Assembly (NCBI GenBank): GCA_026692885.1 | Contig: JAPLNJ010000975.1 | Coordinates: 1-18,048 of the forward strand | Origin: Planctomycetota bacterium | GTDB taxonomy: Bacteria; Planctomycetota; Planctomycetia; Pirellulales; Pirellulaceae | Reading direction: 5' to 3' | DNA length: 18,048 bases | In this document: in pieces, positions 6,563 to 14,390 of the stretch | How positions within the stretch are numbered: the stretch's first letter is position 1 | Layout: each line of letters starts with the position of its first letter | The notes under the pieces: model-generated | What the model saw: only the letters and a program-made list of their open reading frames with translations | Databases searched by the model: none | Told to the model about the DNA's origin: nothing | Translations under genes and position numbers: made by a program

Positions 6563-7087
6563 TCAGATGGGGCGGGTCAAAGACGCGGCCACACCGCAAG
6601 ACGCATTACCGCCCTCATCTGCATCCGATGGTTCTGGCTCCGTTGCCGCCTCGTGCTCGTGCTCAGCGAAGCGGTGCTCGTGCTCGTAATCGCTCTCGAC
6701 GCGATACCCAGCCAGCGTTTCCGCGACGCCGCCGAACTTCATCGCCATTCGCGTCAGCATGGAAACAATCCGATGGAGCGTTCGTTTCATGCCCCGACTT
6801 GATTCCGCATCCAGCCCGCCCGTGGCGGCGAGAACATCCTGGATCGCAGCACATTCCAGGGCCGATCCACGGGCGATGTCCAGAAATCGCGCCCGATCAT
6901 TCAGGCTGCGTTTGCCGTTCCCCTCGGCGATGTTCAACGGAATGGACTGCGCGGCCCGCAGCCATTGATCGCGAGCATGTCGATGGAGTCCTGCCAATCC
7001 TTGGGCGACGCGAAACGATTCCGCCGTGTACTCGACCGCCAGTCGGTAGACGTCGAGTCGATCGTGATCGAAGATCGTTTCCGTCAT
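6563..7087 (-). CDS. Four-helix-bundle protein, 23S rRNA intervening-sequence (S23) family
   Basis: This 174-residue protein has residues 6-115 matching the four-helix-bundle (S23/IVS) family. FDHDRLDVYRLAVEYTAESFRVA is the first helix, the hallmark SIPLNIAEGNGKRS (48-61) follows, then ARGSALECAAIQDVL (72-86). Family members occur inside 23S rRNA intervening sequences or as stand-alone genes, form oligomers and have no settled function; relatives (Avd) assist diversity-generating retroelements. The ATG at 7087 has GAAAGG with 8-nt spacing. The family is usually about 120 residues; here a 45-residue tail follows, beginning DYEHEHRFAEHEHE, encoded by a GAGCAC repeat. An inverted copy of that repeat lies just upstream of the gene. 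No 23S rRNA or reverse transcriptase is present. Confidence 0.9.
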   Translation of the reverse strand: MTETIFDHDRLDVYRLAVEYTAESFRVAQGLAGLHRHARDQWLRAAQSIPLNIAEGNGKRSLNDRARFLDIARGSALECAAIQDVLAATGGLDAESSRGMKRTLHRIVSMLTRMAMKFGGVAETLAGYRVESDYEHEHRFAEHEHEAATEPEPSDADEGGNASCGVAASLTRPI

Positions 7088-7147
7088 CGGTGCGGCCTTT
7101 CGATTACGAGCACGAGCACGGCCGCCAGCGGCTGAGCACGAGCACGG
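6651..7147. repeat. GAGCAC-rich inverted repeat flanking the four-helix-bundle gene
   Basis: The arms are at 6651-6692 (inside the 3' part of the gene) and 7101-7147 (upstream of its start). Each arm has two blocks of GAGCAC(G) repeats separated by a short GC-rich spacer that differs slightly between arms, and ends in CGATTACGAGCAC. Apart from the spacer they are almost perfect reverse complements. The enclosed stretch carries most of the gene, its ATG and its ribosome-binding site, as if gene and arms form one unit. Confidence 0.75.
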
Positions 7148-7171
7148 ATGTTACCTTGCCAGAACTACGTC

Positions 7172-8410
7172 TTACACCGCCGGCGCGGGGAAATGCGTGC
7201 ATAGCTCGCGGACCTGCCCGCGAATCCGCGTCTGCACGGCGGTGTCCTCCGGCGATTTGAGGGCTTCCAGCATCCAGCCACCGATGACGCGCATCTCGCC
7301 GACTTCCATGCCGCGAGTGGTCAGCGCCGGCGTGCCGATGCGGATGCCGGACGGATCGAGCGGTTTGCGCTGGTCGAAGGGAATCATGTTCTTATTGACC
7401 GTGATCCCGCACTTTTCGAGCGTTTCTTCGGCCACCTTGCCGCTGATCCCCAAGGGAGTCACATCGACCAGAATCAAGTGATTGTCCGTACCCCCGCTGA
7501 CCAACGACAGGCCGCCGCCGGCCAGCACTTCAGCCAGAGTCTTGGCGTTGTCCAGAATCTGGCGCGCGTAGATCTTGAACTCGGGACGCAACGCCTCGCC
7601 AAAGCAGATGGCCTTGCCTGCCACCACATGCATCAGCGGACCGCCCTGCAAACCGGGAAACACGCTCCGATTCACGTCCGTGCCGTATTCCTGCTTGCAC
7701 AGAATCAGACCTGCGCGGGGTCCCCGCAACGTCTTGTGCGTGGTTGTGGTGACGAAGTCGGCCACCGGCACCGGGTTGTGGTGCAAACCCGCAGCGACCA
7801 ATCCGGCGTAGTGCGCCATGTCGACAAACAGCTTGGCGCCGACCGATCGGGCGATCTCCGCAAACCGGTCGTGCGGGATCTCGCGGGGATAGGCGCTGGC
7901 TCCAGCCACGATCAGCTTCGGCTTGTGCTCCCGAGCCAACGCCGCCACTTGGTCAAAATCGATGCGGTGCGTGTCGCGGGTCACGCCGTAGTGCAGGTAG
8001 TTGTAAAGCTGGCCGGAGATATTCAGCTTCATCCCGTGCGTCAAGTGGCCGCCGTGGGCCAAGTCCAAGCCCAGCACCGTGTCGCCAGGCTTGAGCACGG
8101 TAAAGTACACGGCTTGGTTTGCCTGGGAACCGGAATGCGGTTGCACGTTGGCGAATTCCGCTCCGAACAATTGCTTGGCTCGCTCGCGAGCCACCTGCTC
8201 GACCACGTCGACGTGTTGGCAGCCGCCGTAGTATCGCCGCCCGGGATAGCCCTCGGCGTACTTATTGGTCAACACACTGCCCACGGCCTGCATGACCGCA
8301 GGGCTGGTGTAGTTTTCGCTGGCAATCATTTCCAGGCCGTCCTGCTGGCGGTTCAATTCGCCTTGGATGGCGGCCCAGATTTCCGGATCTTGCAGTTCAA
8401 TGTGGTTCAT
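7172..8410 (-). CDS. glyA: Serine hydroxymethyltransferase
   Basis: This is the PLP enzyme that converts serine and tetrahydrofolate to glycine and 5,10-methylene-THF, the main source of one-carbon units, acting in the cytoplasm. At 412 residues it has the normal bacterial length. [18 protein letters not shown] (28-45) and [16 protein letters not shown] (49-64) are classical. HSGSQAN (92-98) and the DMAHYAGL stretch (198-205) contact PLP, and the Schiff-base lysine is Lys226 in [12 protein letters not shown]. The C-terminal [15 protein letters not shown] is intact. One small oddity is GPRAG where GPRGG is usual. The ATG at 8410 has a modest GAAGG upstream. No frame damage is seen. It is the first gene of a minus-strand run followed, after 84 bp, by the four-helix-bundle gene, though a functional link is unlikely. 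Confidence 0.97.
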   Translation of the reverse strand: MNHIELQDPEIWAAIQGELNRQQDGLEMIASENYTSPAVMQAVGSVLTNKYAEGYPGRRYYGGCQHVDVVEQVARERAKQLFGAEFANVQPHSGSQANQAVYFTVLKPGDTVLGLDLAHGGHLTHGMKLNISGQLYNYLHYGVTRDTHRIDFDQVAALAREHKPKLIVAGASAYPREIPHDRFAEIARSVGAKLFVDMAHYAGLVAAGLHHNPVPVADFVTTTTHKTLRGPRAGLILCKQEYGTDVNRSVFPGLQGGPLMHVVAGKAICFGEALRPEFKIYARQILDNAKTLAEVLAGGGLSLVSGGTDNHLILVDVTPLGISGKVAEETLEKCGITVNKNMIPFDQRKPLDPSGIRIGTPALTTRGMEVGEMRVIGGWMLEALKSPEDTAVQTRIRGQVRELCTHFPAPAV

Positions 8411-8449
8411 AGATAAGCCTTCATCGAGGACAGAAACGGATCAGGAAAG

Positions 8450-8479
8450 AAGCTACACGGTCACCGCCCCATTCGTCAA
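8450..8479 (-). promoter_or_regulatory. Possible sigma70-like promoter for glyA
   Basis: On the minus strand TTGACG (8479-8474) and TAGCTT (8455-8450) are separated by 18 nt and lie about 40 nt before the glyA ATG. The -35 is good and the -10 is weak, so this is a candidate only. Confidence 0.3.
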
Positions 8480-8686
8480 TCGGGTGTCGCCCAAAGAACC
8501 GGAGGTCGCCTGGAACGGGAGGGCGAGACTTCTGCCGAGCCGAAGCAGGGGTTGACATGGGGAATTAGTACGAGGGCAAGGGCGAGGGCCTGTTTCGCGT
8601 CCTGCCCCGCAGGGACGCACATGACAGCGCGGGACAACGCCCTGATCGTGATCCCAGGTTTTCGCCCCGAGTTAGGGACGCGATGC

Positions 8687-8750
8687 GTGAGCGGCAAGGC
8701 GCTAGCCGCCGGTTCCGAACGCCACCGGCGGCTAGCGCCTTGCCGCTCAC
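8687..8750. repeat. Perfect 27-bp inverted repeat (hairpin with 10-nt loop)
   Basis: The arms 8687-8713 and 8724-8750 are exact reverse complements around GCGGCAAGGCGCTAGCCGCC. The surrounding gap between glyA and the next plus-strand gene (8411-8916) has no gene I can support. It also holds a GGGAGGGCGAGACTTCTGCC-like stretch near 8517-8540 and a short GAGGGC-type repeat near 8570-8590, which look like further dispersed intergenic repeats. Because flanking genes are divergent, a terminator role is unlikely. Confidence 0.85.
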
Positions 8751-8811
8751 AACTCACGATTCCTCGGAGTTGCCAAATCGCGGCGTCAGACCCAGAAATC
8801 CACGATTTGCG

Positions 8812-8839
8812 TTGACTTATGCGTCCAAACCTGTAGACT
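8812..8839 (+). promoter_or_regulatory. Sigma70-like promoter for the small secreted protein / DUF1559 unit
   Basis: TTGACT (8812-8817) and TAGACT (8834-8839) are spaced 16 nt and lie about 78 nt before the start at 8917. Both boxes match the consensus at 5/6 and 4/6 positions. This is the best promoter-like pair noticed in the window. Confidence 0.5.
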
Positions 8840-8916
8840 CGGCACGATGACGCGGGTTGGACAGGTTCCCTTTTTCTCTGCAAATGGGCAATCTCGAGAC
8901 CAGGAGTTGCGGCGAC

Positions 8917-9402
8917 ATGAATCGTCAGAACAGACTCGGTCGTGGCACGAGCCAGGCGTTCTCATGGACGGTAATCCTGTGGACGGTGACTCTGTGGACG
9001 GTGATCCTGTCGCTGCTGCCCATCCTCGGGTGGGGATGTGCCGCCAGGAAGAGCGACAAAGCCGAAGGCCAAGTCGGAGAAAACCTGAGCACCATCGCCA
9101 ACGCCTATCAGCAGGCCACGGTGAAGAACAACCGACCGCCAAGTGGCCCGGATGATCTCAAGCCCTTTCTGCCCGCGAACAAGGACGCGGACACCTTGTT
9201 TCGCTCGATCAGGGACCACGAGCCATTCGTGATCATTTGGGGCACCGATCCGCGCGCCGGGATGGACCTTAAGCCCCTGGTTATCGGTTATGAGAAGCAA
9301 GGCCAGGGCGGCACGCGCATGGTGTTCACCGCGATGGGCGTCATGACGATGGAAAATCATGGTTTTGCGGCGGCACGATTCCCCGCAGGCCATAAGCCGT
9401 AG
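8917..9402 (+). CDS. Small secreted or membrane-anchored protein of unknown function, paired with a DUF1559 gene
   Basis: This 161-residue protein is unrecognised. It begins with a short charged N-terminus, then a hydrophobic segment from about residue 15 to 41 (three WTVIL-like units, then SLLPILGWGC). This is a signal anchor, or a signal peptide with a non-canonical lipobox before Cys42. The mature part is soluble; it holds a helix (VGENLSTIANAYQQA, about 51-65), a PPSGPDDLKPFLP linker, and a beta-rich end with FVIIWGTDPRAG and MVFTAMGVMTM. An ATG at 8917 with AGGAG 10 nt upstream is chosen over an upstream TTG. It lies 65 nt before the DUF1559 gene on the same strand. From memory, short secreted proteins of this shape often sit beside DUF1559 genes in planctomycetes, so the two may act together at the envelope; the role is unknown. 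Confidence 0.8.
   Translation: MNRQNRLGRGTSQAFSWTVILWTVTLWTVILSLLPILGWGCAARKSDKAEGQVGENLSTIANAYQQATVKNNRPPSGPDDLKPFLPANKDADTLFRSIRDHEPFVIIWGTDPRAGMDLKPLVIGYEKQGQGGTRMVFTAMGVMTMENHGFAAARFPAGHKP
8965..9009 (+). repeat. Three tandem 15-bp units in the hydrophobic segment
   Basis: Three in-frame copies of a TGGACGGTGATCCTG-like unit (8965-8979, 8980-8994, 8995-9009) encode WTVIL, WTVTL, WTVIL. The copies differ by one or two bases, so copy number could change by slippage and alter the length of the signal or anchor helix. Confidence 0.85.
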
Positions 9403-9467
9403 ATCTCCTAAGCCGGGAATTTCGTATTGGCTGACGGTTGGTTCTCATTTCTGGAAAGGTGACTCTC

Positions 9468-10352
9468 ATGAGGCTCCGTTCTTCGAAACGCGGTGCGTTT
9501 ACGCTGGTTGAGTTGCTCGTCGTCATTGCCATCATCGGCATCTTGGTCGCACTCTTGTTGCCTGCGATCCAGGCCGCGCGGGAATCCGCGCGGCGCACCG
9601 AGTGCAACAACAATCTGAAGCAGATCGGCTTAGGGTTTCAGAGCCACCACGCCGCACTCGGCTACTTTGCCGACGGCGGAGAAGCCTATAACGTGGCGCG
9701 GACCGGTTCGGGCGGAAGTGCCAGCCCGACGCTATCGACTCCCTGCCTCGCCCCGGAACAGAATTGGGGCTGGCTGTATCAGATCCTGCCCTACACCGAG
9801 CAAGAGGCTCTCTGGAATCATCCGGACGACGCGGTCGTGCAGGCCACGCCGATACCCGGCTACTTCTGTCGCACCCGCCGCGCCCCGATGGTCATCGGAG
9901 GGACCCGCGCGGTCAACGACTACGCGGGCAACGGTGGCCTTTATACCAGCAGTGGCTGGGATTGGGGGCAGGGACTCAACGGCGGCGTTATCGTGCGGCG
10001 ACAGCGCGGACCGAAGATCTCCTTGGCCTCCATCACGGACGGGAGTGCCAACACGATTCTGGCCGGTGAGAAACGGTTGGACAAGTGGGCCATCGGAACC
10101 TTCCAGTGCGACGATAACGAGGGGCACACTTCCGGTTGGGATTGGGACATCATTCGCTGGGGCAATGACCCCCCCGAACCGGACCGCGACGGCTGGGACC
10201 AATGCGAAGTCCTGTTTGGGTCACAACATGCCGCCGGAGCTATTTTCGTGATGTGCGACGGTTCGGTCCGCATGGTCGCCTACACGGTGGACCGCACCGT
10301 GTTCCAAAACGCGTGTCACCGTAGTGACGGACAGACGACCACACTCAAGTAA
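9468..10352 (+). CDS. DUF1559 family protein with type IV pilin-like N-terminus
   Basis: This 294-residue protein belongs to the large planctomycete DUF1559 (SBP_bac_10) family. The N-terminus is a class III signal: basic residues, then [22 protein letters not shown] (9-30) with Glu at +5 after the cut (Glu15), then [13 protein letters not shown]. It should be processed by prepilin peptidase and held in the membrane or assembled like a pseudopilin. [16 protein letters not shown] follows, and the family's C-terminal H-X9-DG motif is present (His254, Asp264-Gly265). The ATG at 9468 has AAAGG upstream; an earlier TTG at 9438 is rejected. Trp-rich segments ([17 protein letters not shown]) lie in the globular middle. 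The precise function of the family is not established. It is probably co-transcribed with the preceding small gene. Confidence 0.95.
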   Translation: MRLRSSKRGAFTLVELLVVIAIIGILVALLLPAIQAARESARRTECNNNLKQIGLGFQSHHAALGYFADGGEAYNVARTGSGGSASPTLSTPCLAPEQNWGWLYQILPYTEQEALWNHPDDAVVQATPIPGYFCRTRRAPMVIGGTRAVNDYAGNGGLYTSSGWDWGQGLNGGVIVRRQRGPKISLASITDGSANTILAGEKRLDKWAIGTFQCDDNEGHTSGWDWDIIRWGNDPPEPDRDGWDQCEVLFGSQHAAGAIFVMCDGSVRMVAYTVDRTVFQNACHRSDGQTTTLK

Positions 10353-10385
10353 GCGGCTGTAAGGAAATAACCTGGCGAATCGGTG

Positions 10386-10444
10386 GTAGGACGGATTGGC
10401 ACTTCGGCCCCGAAACATCGGGCCGAAGTGCCAATCCGTCCTAC
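10386..10444. repeat. Perfect 25-bp inverted repeat between convergent genes
   Basis: The arms 10386-10410 and 10420-10444 are exact reverse complements with a 9-nt loop. They lie between the ends of the DUF1559 gene (plus) and the FAD oxidoreductase gene (minus). A run of seven T begins about 17 nt beyond the right arm, so it may act as a terminator for the plus-strand unit, although the T-run is too far for a classical intrinsic terminator. Confidence 0.85.
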
Positions 10445-10484
10445 GGTCAAACTACGGACTTGTTTTTTTCCAGCCGCTAACCGC

Positions 10485-13400
10485 TCAGGGACGCTGCCCT
10501 TCCTGCAGAATCGCCTGGGCGTGCCGGGCCAAGTGCCCGCGAAGATCGCGGGTGTACTCGCGGAGAATCTTCTCCCCGATCCCGTCGTAGTCGCCACAAC
10601 GGTACAGGGCGCGCGCCAGCAGCAGTTCTCGTAACGATTCCCGCCGCGTCTGCTCGGCGTTCGTACCGCCTGGCACTTCCCGCGTCTTGGCGGCGGCGAT
10701 GTCGGTGTGCACGTGCCCCGACATGCCGGGTTTGGCCAACAACTCTGCGAGCGGTTGGGCGGCCGCCGGATCGCCGAGCAGTTCCAGGGCCAGACCGACG
10801 GCCCGATGATGCGAGAACGCGAGGTCCGCCTGCAGCAGTTCCAGCTTCTCCAGAATCGCGGGAACCGACTTCCGGTCGCGACTGCGGCCCAGAGCCACGA
10901 TCAGGTTATCCAACGGACTCAGTGCCGCGCCGAACTGCCCCATGCCGCGATAGTTCCAGCCCACATCCCAATTGTCTTGCTGGCGCACCTCGGCGGTCAG
11001 CGGCTCCAGGCCGCGTTTGCTGCCCAGCACGGCCAACGCCTTGGCATAGGTCACTTGGTCCTTCCCACGGGCCTTGTCGTAGGCTTTTTCCAACAGCGGC
11101 AGCGCCCGGGCCGGATCGGTCATGATCACGGCCGCCCCGCGGCCCTGCTTCAGGTTCTCCACCGCCTCGGCAAAGCGTTCCTCCGACAGGGGATAGGAAT
11201 CCTTGTCCTCCAAGACGGTCGCTGACAAATTTCCCATGTCCACCAAGTGCAGCTGTAGCTGCTTCACGTCAATGTTCCGCACCGTGACTCCGGCTGCGGC
11301 TGCCATCGCTGCGGCCACGCCCGCCGCGTAGCCGCCGTTCTGGATGTCGGGCTGCATACGGATCAAAGGCAGTGCGTCGCGATGAGCACTGACGCTCAAT
11401 CCTGTCACGACTAATCCTTCCAGGCCCTTGGGCAGCATGGCCCGATAAGGCACGTAGACCGCCACGCCCTTGTGACCGGGATGCTCCAGCAGCAGGTAGG
11501 GGTCGATCGTGTAGCCATGCGAGTCAAAGTTACTCCAAGCCTGCACGACCGAGTCGGGATAGGTACGTTCGTTGATTTGGTCGGTCAAGGTGACGGTCGT
11601 GTCGCCCACAATCCGCCGCCGCTCGCGCGTGTCGATCAGCCGCCCTTGGTCAAAAGCCTTGGGATACTTCTCCTTGGCGTAGACGAACGTCTGCCAGACG
11701 TCGACCATGTCCGTCTCGTCGACGATTTCAAAGTCGGTGTTGTTATAAGATTCGCCCAGTTTGCGGCCGGGCAAACCGGTGCCTTGCATGCCGAACTCTG
11801 ACGCATCCGTGTACATACACGCCGCACCCGCGGCCGCCGCCACGTCGGAGTTGCCGGTGGCGTCGATCACTGTCTTGGCCAATACGACCCCCCGGCCGTA
11901 CGGCGTCGCCACCACAGCGCCCACGACACGACCGTCGTGCACCAACGCGCCGCAGCCGATTGTGCCAAACCAGATTTCGGCCCCGGCCTTGAGCAACTCC
12001 TGCCGGTACCATTCCATCTTCTCTTCAATGATCCATTTGTTGCCACCGCCCACTGTGGCGGTGAATCCCACCCGGTTGCCCCAATAGTAAGTGGAGATGG
12101 CTCCCTCGGTGCCCACCCCGCCCAGTCCGCACAAGTACTCGACGACCAGCGTTTTCGCTCCCCGCCGCGCGGCGCCGATGCCGGCCGGAGCGCCGCCCGT
12201 GCCGCCGCCGATCACCACCACGTCGTACGTCCCCAAGACCGGCACCGCGCGCGCATCCTGCGGCACAGTTGGCGACTTCTGCGCTGGTCGTACGCCGCTC
12301 AGCGATTCTCGCACGTCGCCCATGACCACCGATTTCGCAGGTGCCAGCCCGCGCAGTCGCACGCCGTCGGGGGCTGGCAAGTCTTTGGCTTCGGCCGCTG
12401 CCGCCTTCCCGATACGCTCGCCCAAATCGATCAGCGCCAGCGGGCGGAGCAGTTCTTTAGCCTGCTCGCGGGAGATGTCGGCACAGCCGCCGACGATGAA
12501 CAGCCGGCCGACGTCAGCTGGCCGACACACATCCAACGGCAGCTTGTCGACGCCGTTCCATGGCCCGGACGATGCGCGGCGGGCCTGCAGCGTGTCGGAC
12601 GGAATCTGGAACAAAACGTCCGAAGTATACTGCTGCTCCGGATGGTAGGTGAGTGTCCGAGCCTGCTGGTCGACGCGCATGGTGGCGGCGTAGCCGGCGT
12701 CGGTGGCCGGCAACGTCAGCGAGTACTCGATGATCTGGAACGTGCCGCTCGACGTGTGCGCCGGATTGAATTTGCCACCCAGGAAAGGCGGGGCCGGGAT
12801 CCGGCTGACCAGCCCGTCGCCAGTCTGCGGTTCGCCGCCGATGACGACACGCTTCCAGGTCTGGTTGCCCGCCGGGTAAGCTCGAAACTTGGCGTCTGCC
12901 AGGCGCGCGACGACGGCCCGCGGCGTGGCGTCGATGATCGTCTTGGCCACGACCGCCTGCCGTCCTGCACGGTTGGCGATCACGACGCCACACGGCTGGC
13001 CGGCGGCATCTCGCAGCACATCCGTGGCGTAGCAGCTATACAGATACTGCACCCCCGCTTCGAGCAACGCATCGTCCAGGACTTTCTTGACGTGCAGGGG
13101 GCGGGGTGGTCGAATCGTCGTCGGCGGTGGCGTCGGTTTGGTCTGCGGCCCGACGATCTCGATTTCGCCCAGCAACAGACGCGGCAGGGATTCCGGCTTC
13201 TTGACCAAGATGCGGATGTAGCGTGCTTCGGCTTCCACGGGCACTGCCAGCGTCACCCCCTCGCTTTGAGGCTGGTCGTTGCGAATCGTCGCGACCTCCT
13301 GCCACTGCTGCTTGTCGCTGCTCCGCGACACACAGATGCTTTCGACGTCAAAGCCGCTGCCCGCCGTCGTCTTGGCTTCACGGCGAAAGGCCATGACGCG

Positions 13401-13916
13401 CACCTCGCGGACAGCCTGCGTCTTGCTAAGATCGGCGGTAATGGTCACGTCCCCGTTGTACTGGACGCTTTGCTGGGCCGCGTCTGCCCATTGCCCATCC
13501 GTTAACTTGCTGGGGGGATCGGTGTCGCGATGGACGGCCTCGCTGGGGATATCGGTTTGGTAGGTGAACGGCAGCCGGTTCGGGTCGGCCCCCGTTTCCT
13601 GGGAATCCGCAAAGATCTTCTGGGCCAACGGTGCGGTCGGCGTCTCCCCGGGTTCCAGCCACAGTTGCAGCGTGGCGGTCAGGTCCTCGCCCAGGTACGG
13701 ATGCGGAGCGGCCAAGAACACCTTGGCTCCCTGGTTGGCCGCGGCGACTGCGGCGGCCACCGCCCCAGTGCTGCCGCCGATAACCACGACGTCGGCCTGA
13801 GCTGCGATAGGCAGGTCGCGCGCCGACTCGTTGACCATTTCGGCGCCGGACAAGGCAGTGGCGAGAGTCCAGAAGCTCAGAGCAGTCCACCTGGCAATAC
13901 CACGAGCAACCATCAT
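10485..13916 (-). CDS. Secreted two-module FAD-dependent oxidoreductase with discoidin-like insert and C-terminal helical repeats
   Basis: This is a 1143-residue exported flavoprotein. A signal peptide spans about 1-25 (ARWTALSFWTLATALSGA). The first dinucleotide-binding motif is ADVVVIGGSTGAVAAA (41-56). A beta-rich F5/8 type C (discoidin)-like domain is inserted at about 135-257 (KLTDGQWADAAQ, then RYIRILVKK), followed by a proline-rich linker (258-272) and the rest of module one. A second, complete FAD_oxidored module starts at about 563 (YDVVVIGGGTGGAPAGIGAA) and includes the VIDATGNSDVAAAAG and RMQPDIQNGGYAAG signatures. Residues 911-1143 are alpha-helical and HEAT-like. The start is the ATG at 13916, with AAGGAG 6 nt upstream; a longer frame to 14141 runs through intergenic palindromes and is rejected. 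The substrate is unknown; related planctomycete proteins may oxidise or bind polysaccharides outside the cytoplasm. Confidence 0.9.
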   Translation of the reverse strand: MMVARGIARWTALSFWTLATALSGAEMVNESARDLPIAAQADVVVIGGSTGAVAAAVAAANQGAKVFLAAPHPYLGEDLTATLQLWLEPGETPTAPLAQKIFADSQETGADPNRLPFTYQTDIPSEAVHRDTDPPSKLTDGQWADAAQQSVQYNGDVTITADLSKTQAVREVRVMAFRREAKTTAGSGFDVESICVSRSSDKQQWQEVATIRNDQPQSEGVTLAVPVEAEARYIRILVKKPESLPRLLLGEIEIVGPQTKPTPPPTTIRPPRPLHVKKVLDDALLEAGVQYLYSCYATDVLRDAAGQPCGVVIANRAGRQAVVAKTIIDATPRAVVARLADAKFRAYPAGNQTWKRVVIGGEPQTGDGLVSRIPAPPFLGGKFNPAHTSSGTFQIIEYSLTLPATDAGYAATMRVDQQARTLTYHPEQQYTSDVLFQIPSDTLQARRASSGPWNGVDKLPLDVCRPADVGRLFIVGGCADISREQAKELLRPLALIDLGERIGKAAAAEAKDLPAPDGVRLRGLAPAKSVVMGDVRESLSGVRPAQKSPTVPQDARAVPVLGTYDVVVIGGGTGGAPAGIGAARRGAKTLVVEYLCGLGGVGTEGAISTYYWGNRVGFTATVGGGNKWIIEEKMEWYRQELLKAGAEIWFGTIGCGALVHDGRVVGAVVATPYGRGVVLAKTVIDATGNSDVAAAAGAACMYTDASEFGMQGTGLPGRKLGESYNNTDFEIVDETDMVDVWQTFVYAKEKYPKAFDQGRLIDTRERRRIVGDTTVTLTDQINERTYPDSVVQAWSNFDSHGYTIDPYLLLEHPGHKGVAVYVPYRAMLPKGLEGLVVTGLSVSAHRDALPLIRMQPDIQNGGYAAGVAAAMAAAAGVTVRNIDVKQLQLHLVDMGNLSATVLEDKDSYPLSEERFAEAVENLKQGRGAAVIMTDPARALPLLEKAYDKARGKDQVTYAKALAVLGSKRGLEPLTAEVRQQDNWDVGWNYRGMGQFGAALSPLDNLIVALGRSRDRKSVPAILEKLELLQADLAFSHHRAVGLALELLGDPAAAQPLAELLAKPGMSGHVHTDIAAAKTREVPGGTNAEQTRRESLRELLLARALYRCGDYDGIGEKILREYTRDLRGHLARHAQAILQEGQRP

Positions 13917-14062
13917 GACGATCTCCTTTTCCCGCAGAGGAAGCCGGGGCTGGCAGCACACGCTCCACACCAGCCCACGAAACGATTCCCATCGTAGCAC
14001 ATACCGCACGCGGTTGGGGATGGCACCGTCCCCACTGCTGTGAACATCTTCACGCCTCTCTC

Positions 14063-14390
14063 GTTTCCACGCTCCGAGGCTGTGAAAAGATGTGCAAACA
14101 CGATTCACGGTAGGGTGGGCCAAGTACTCGCGGCCCACCAATTCTAAGAAAATGGCCCTTCTTTCGCTGGTGGGCCGCGAGTACTTGGGCGAGCGGCAGG
14201 AAATAACTTACCCGTAGGACGGCCCTCCGAGGCCGTCTGGTAAACCAACCTGCGGGACGCAGTGGACGGCCTCGGAGGGCCGTCTTACGGGAAGACCATC
14301 CTACATCGGGTTGGGTAAGTTATTAAGTTATTTCCTTCCGCTCGCCTTGGCCCACCCTACGATTTTTTCACAGCCTCTCCGCGTGGGAAC
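14063..14390. repeat. Nested multi-arm inverted-repeat structure in a divergent intergenic region
   Basis: Several inverted repeats are nested or side by side. The outer imperfect arms are 14063-14090 and 14362-14390. Inside are perfect 15-bp arms at 14110-14124 and 14346-14360; a perfect 21-bp hairpin at 14120-14140 / 14168-14188; arms at 14191-14213 / 14313-14343, where the right arm has an extra 8-nt duplication; and a 27-bp hairpin at 14211-14237 / 14265-14291 with one mismatch. It lies between the divergent FAD oxidoreductase and surface-protein genes. No gene is supported in 13917-14560, and the last 170 bp before 14561 must carry the surface-protein promoter, which I could not assign. 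Confidence 0.85.

Noticed and set aside
6563..7087. Diversity-generating retroelement, because Avd proteins are related to the four-helix family
   Set aside because: No reverse transcriptase and no template/variable repeat pair with adenine-specific differences is present in the window.
7478..8416. 312-codon plus-strand open frame
   Set aside because: It is antisense to glyA, whose identity is certain.
8476..8883. Open frames in the glyA / small secreted protein gap
   Set aside because: They are made largely of palindromic and dispersed-repeat sequence and show no start signals or domain.
11937..13505. 522-codon plus-strand open frame
   Set aside because: It is antisense to the FAD oxidoreductase; it is His/Arg/Asp-rich with no recognisable domain and no ribosome-binding site, a typical high-GC shadow.
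13917..14141. 75-codon N-terminal extension of the FAD oxidoreductase
   Set aside because: It runs through the intergenic inverted repeats and precedes a strong Shine-Dalgarno, ATG and signal peptide at 13916.
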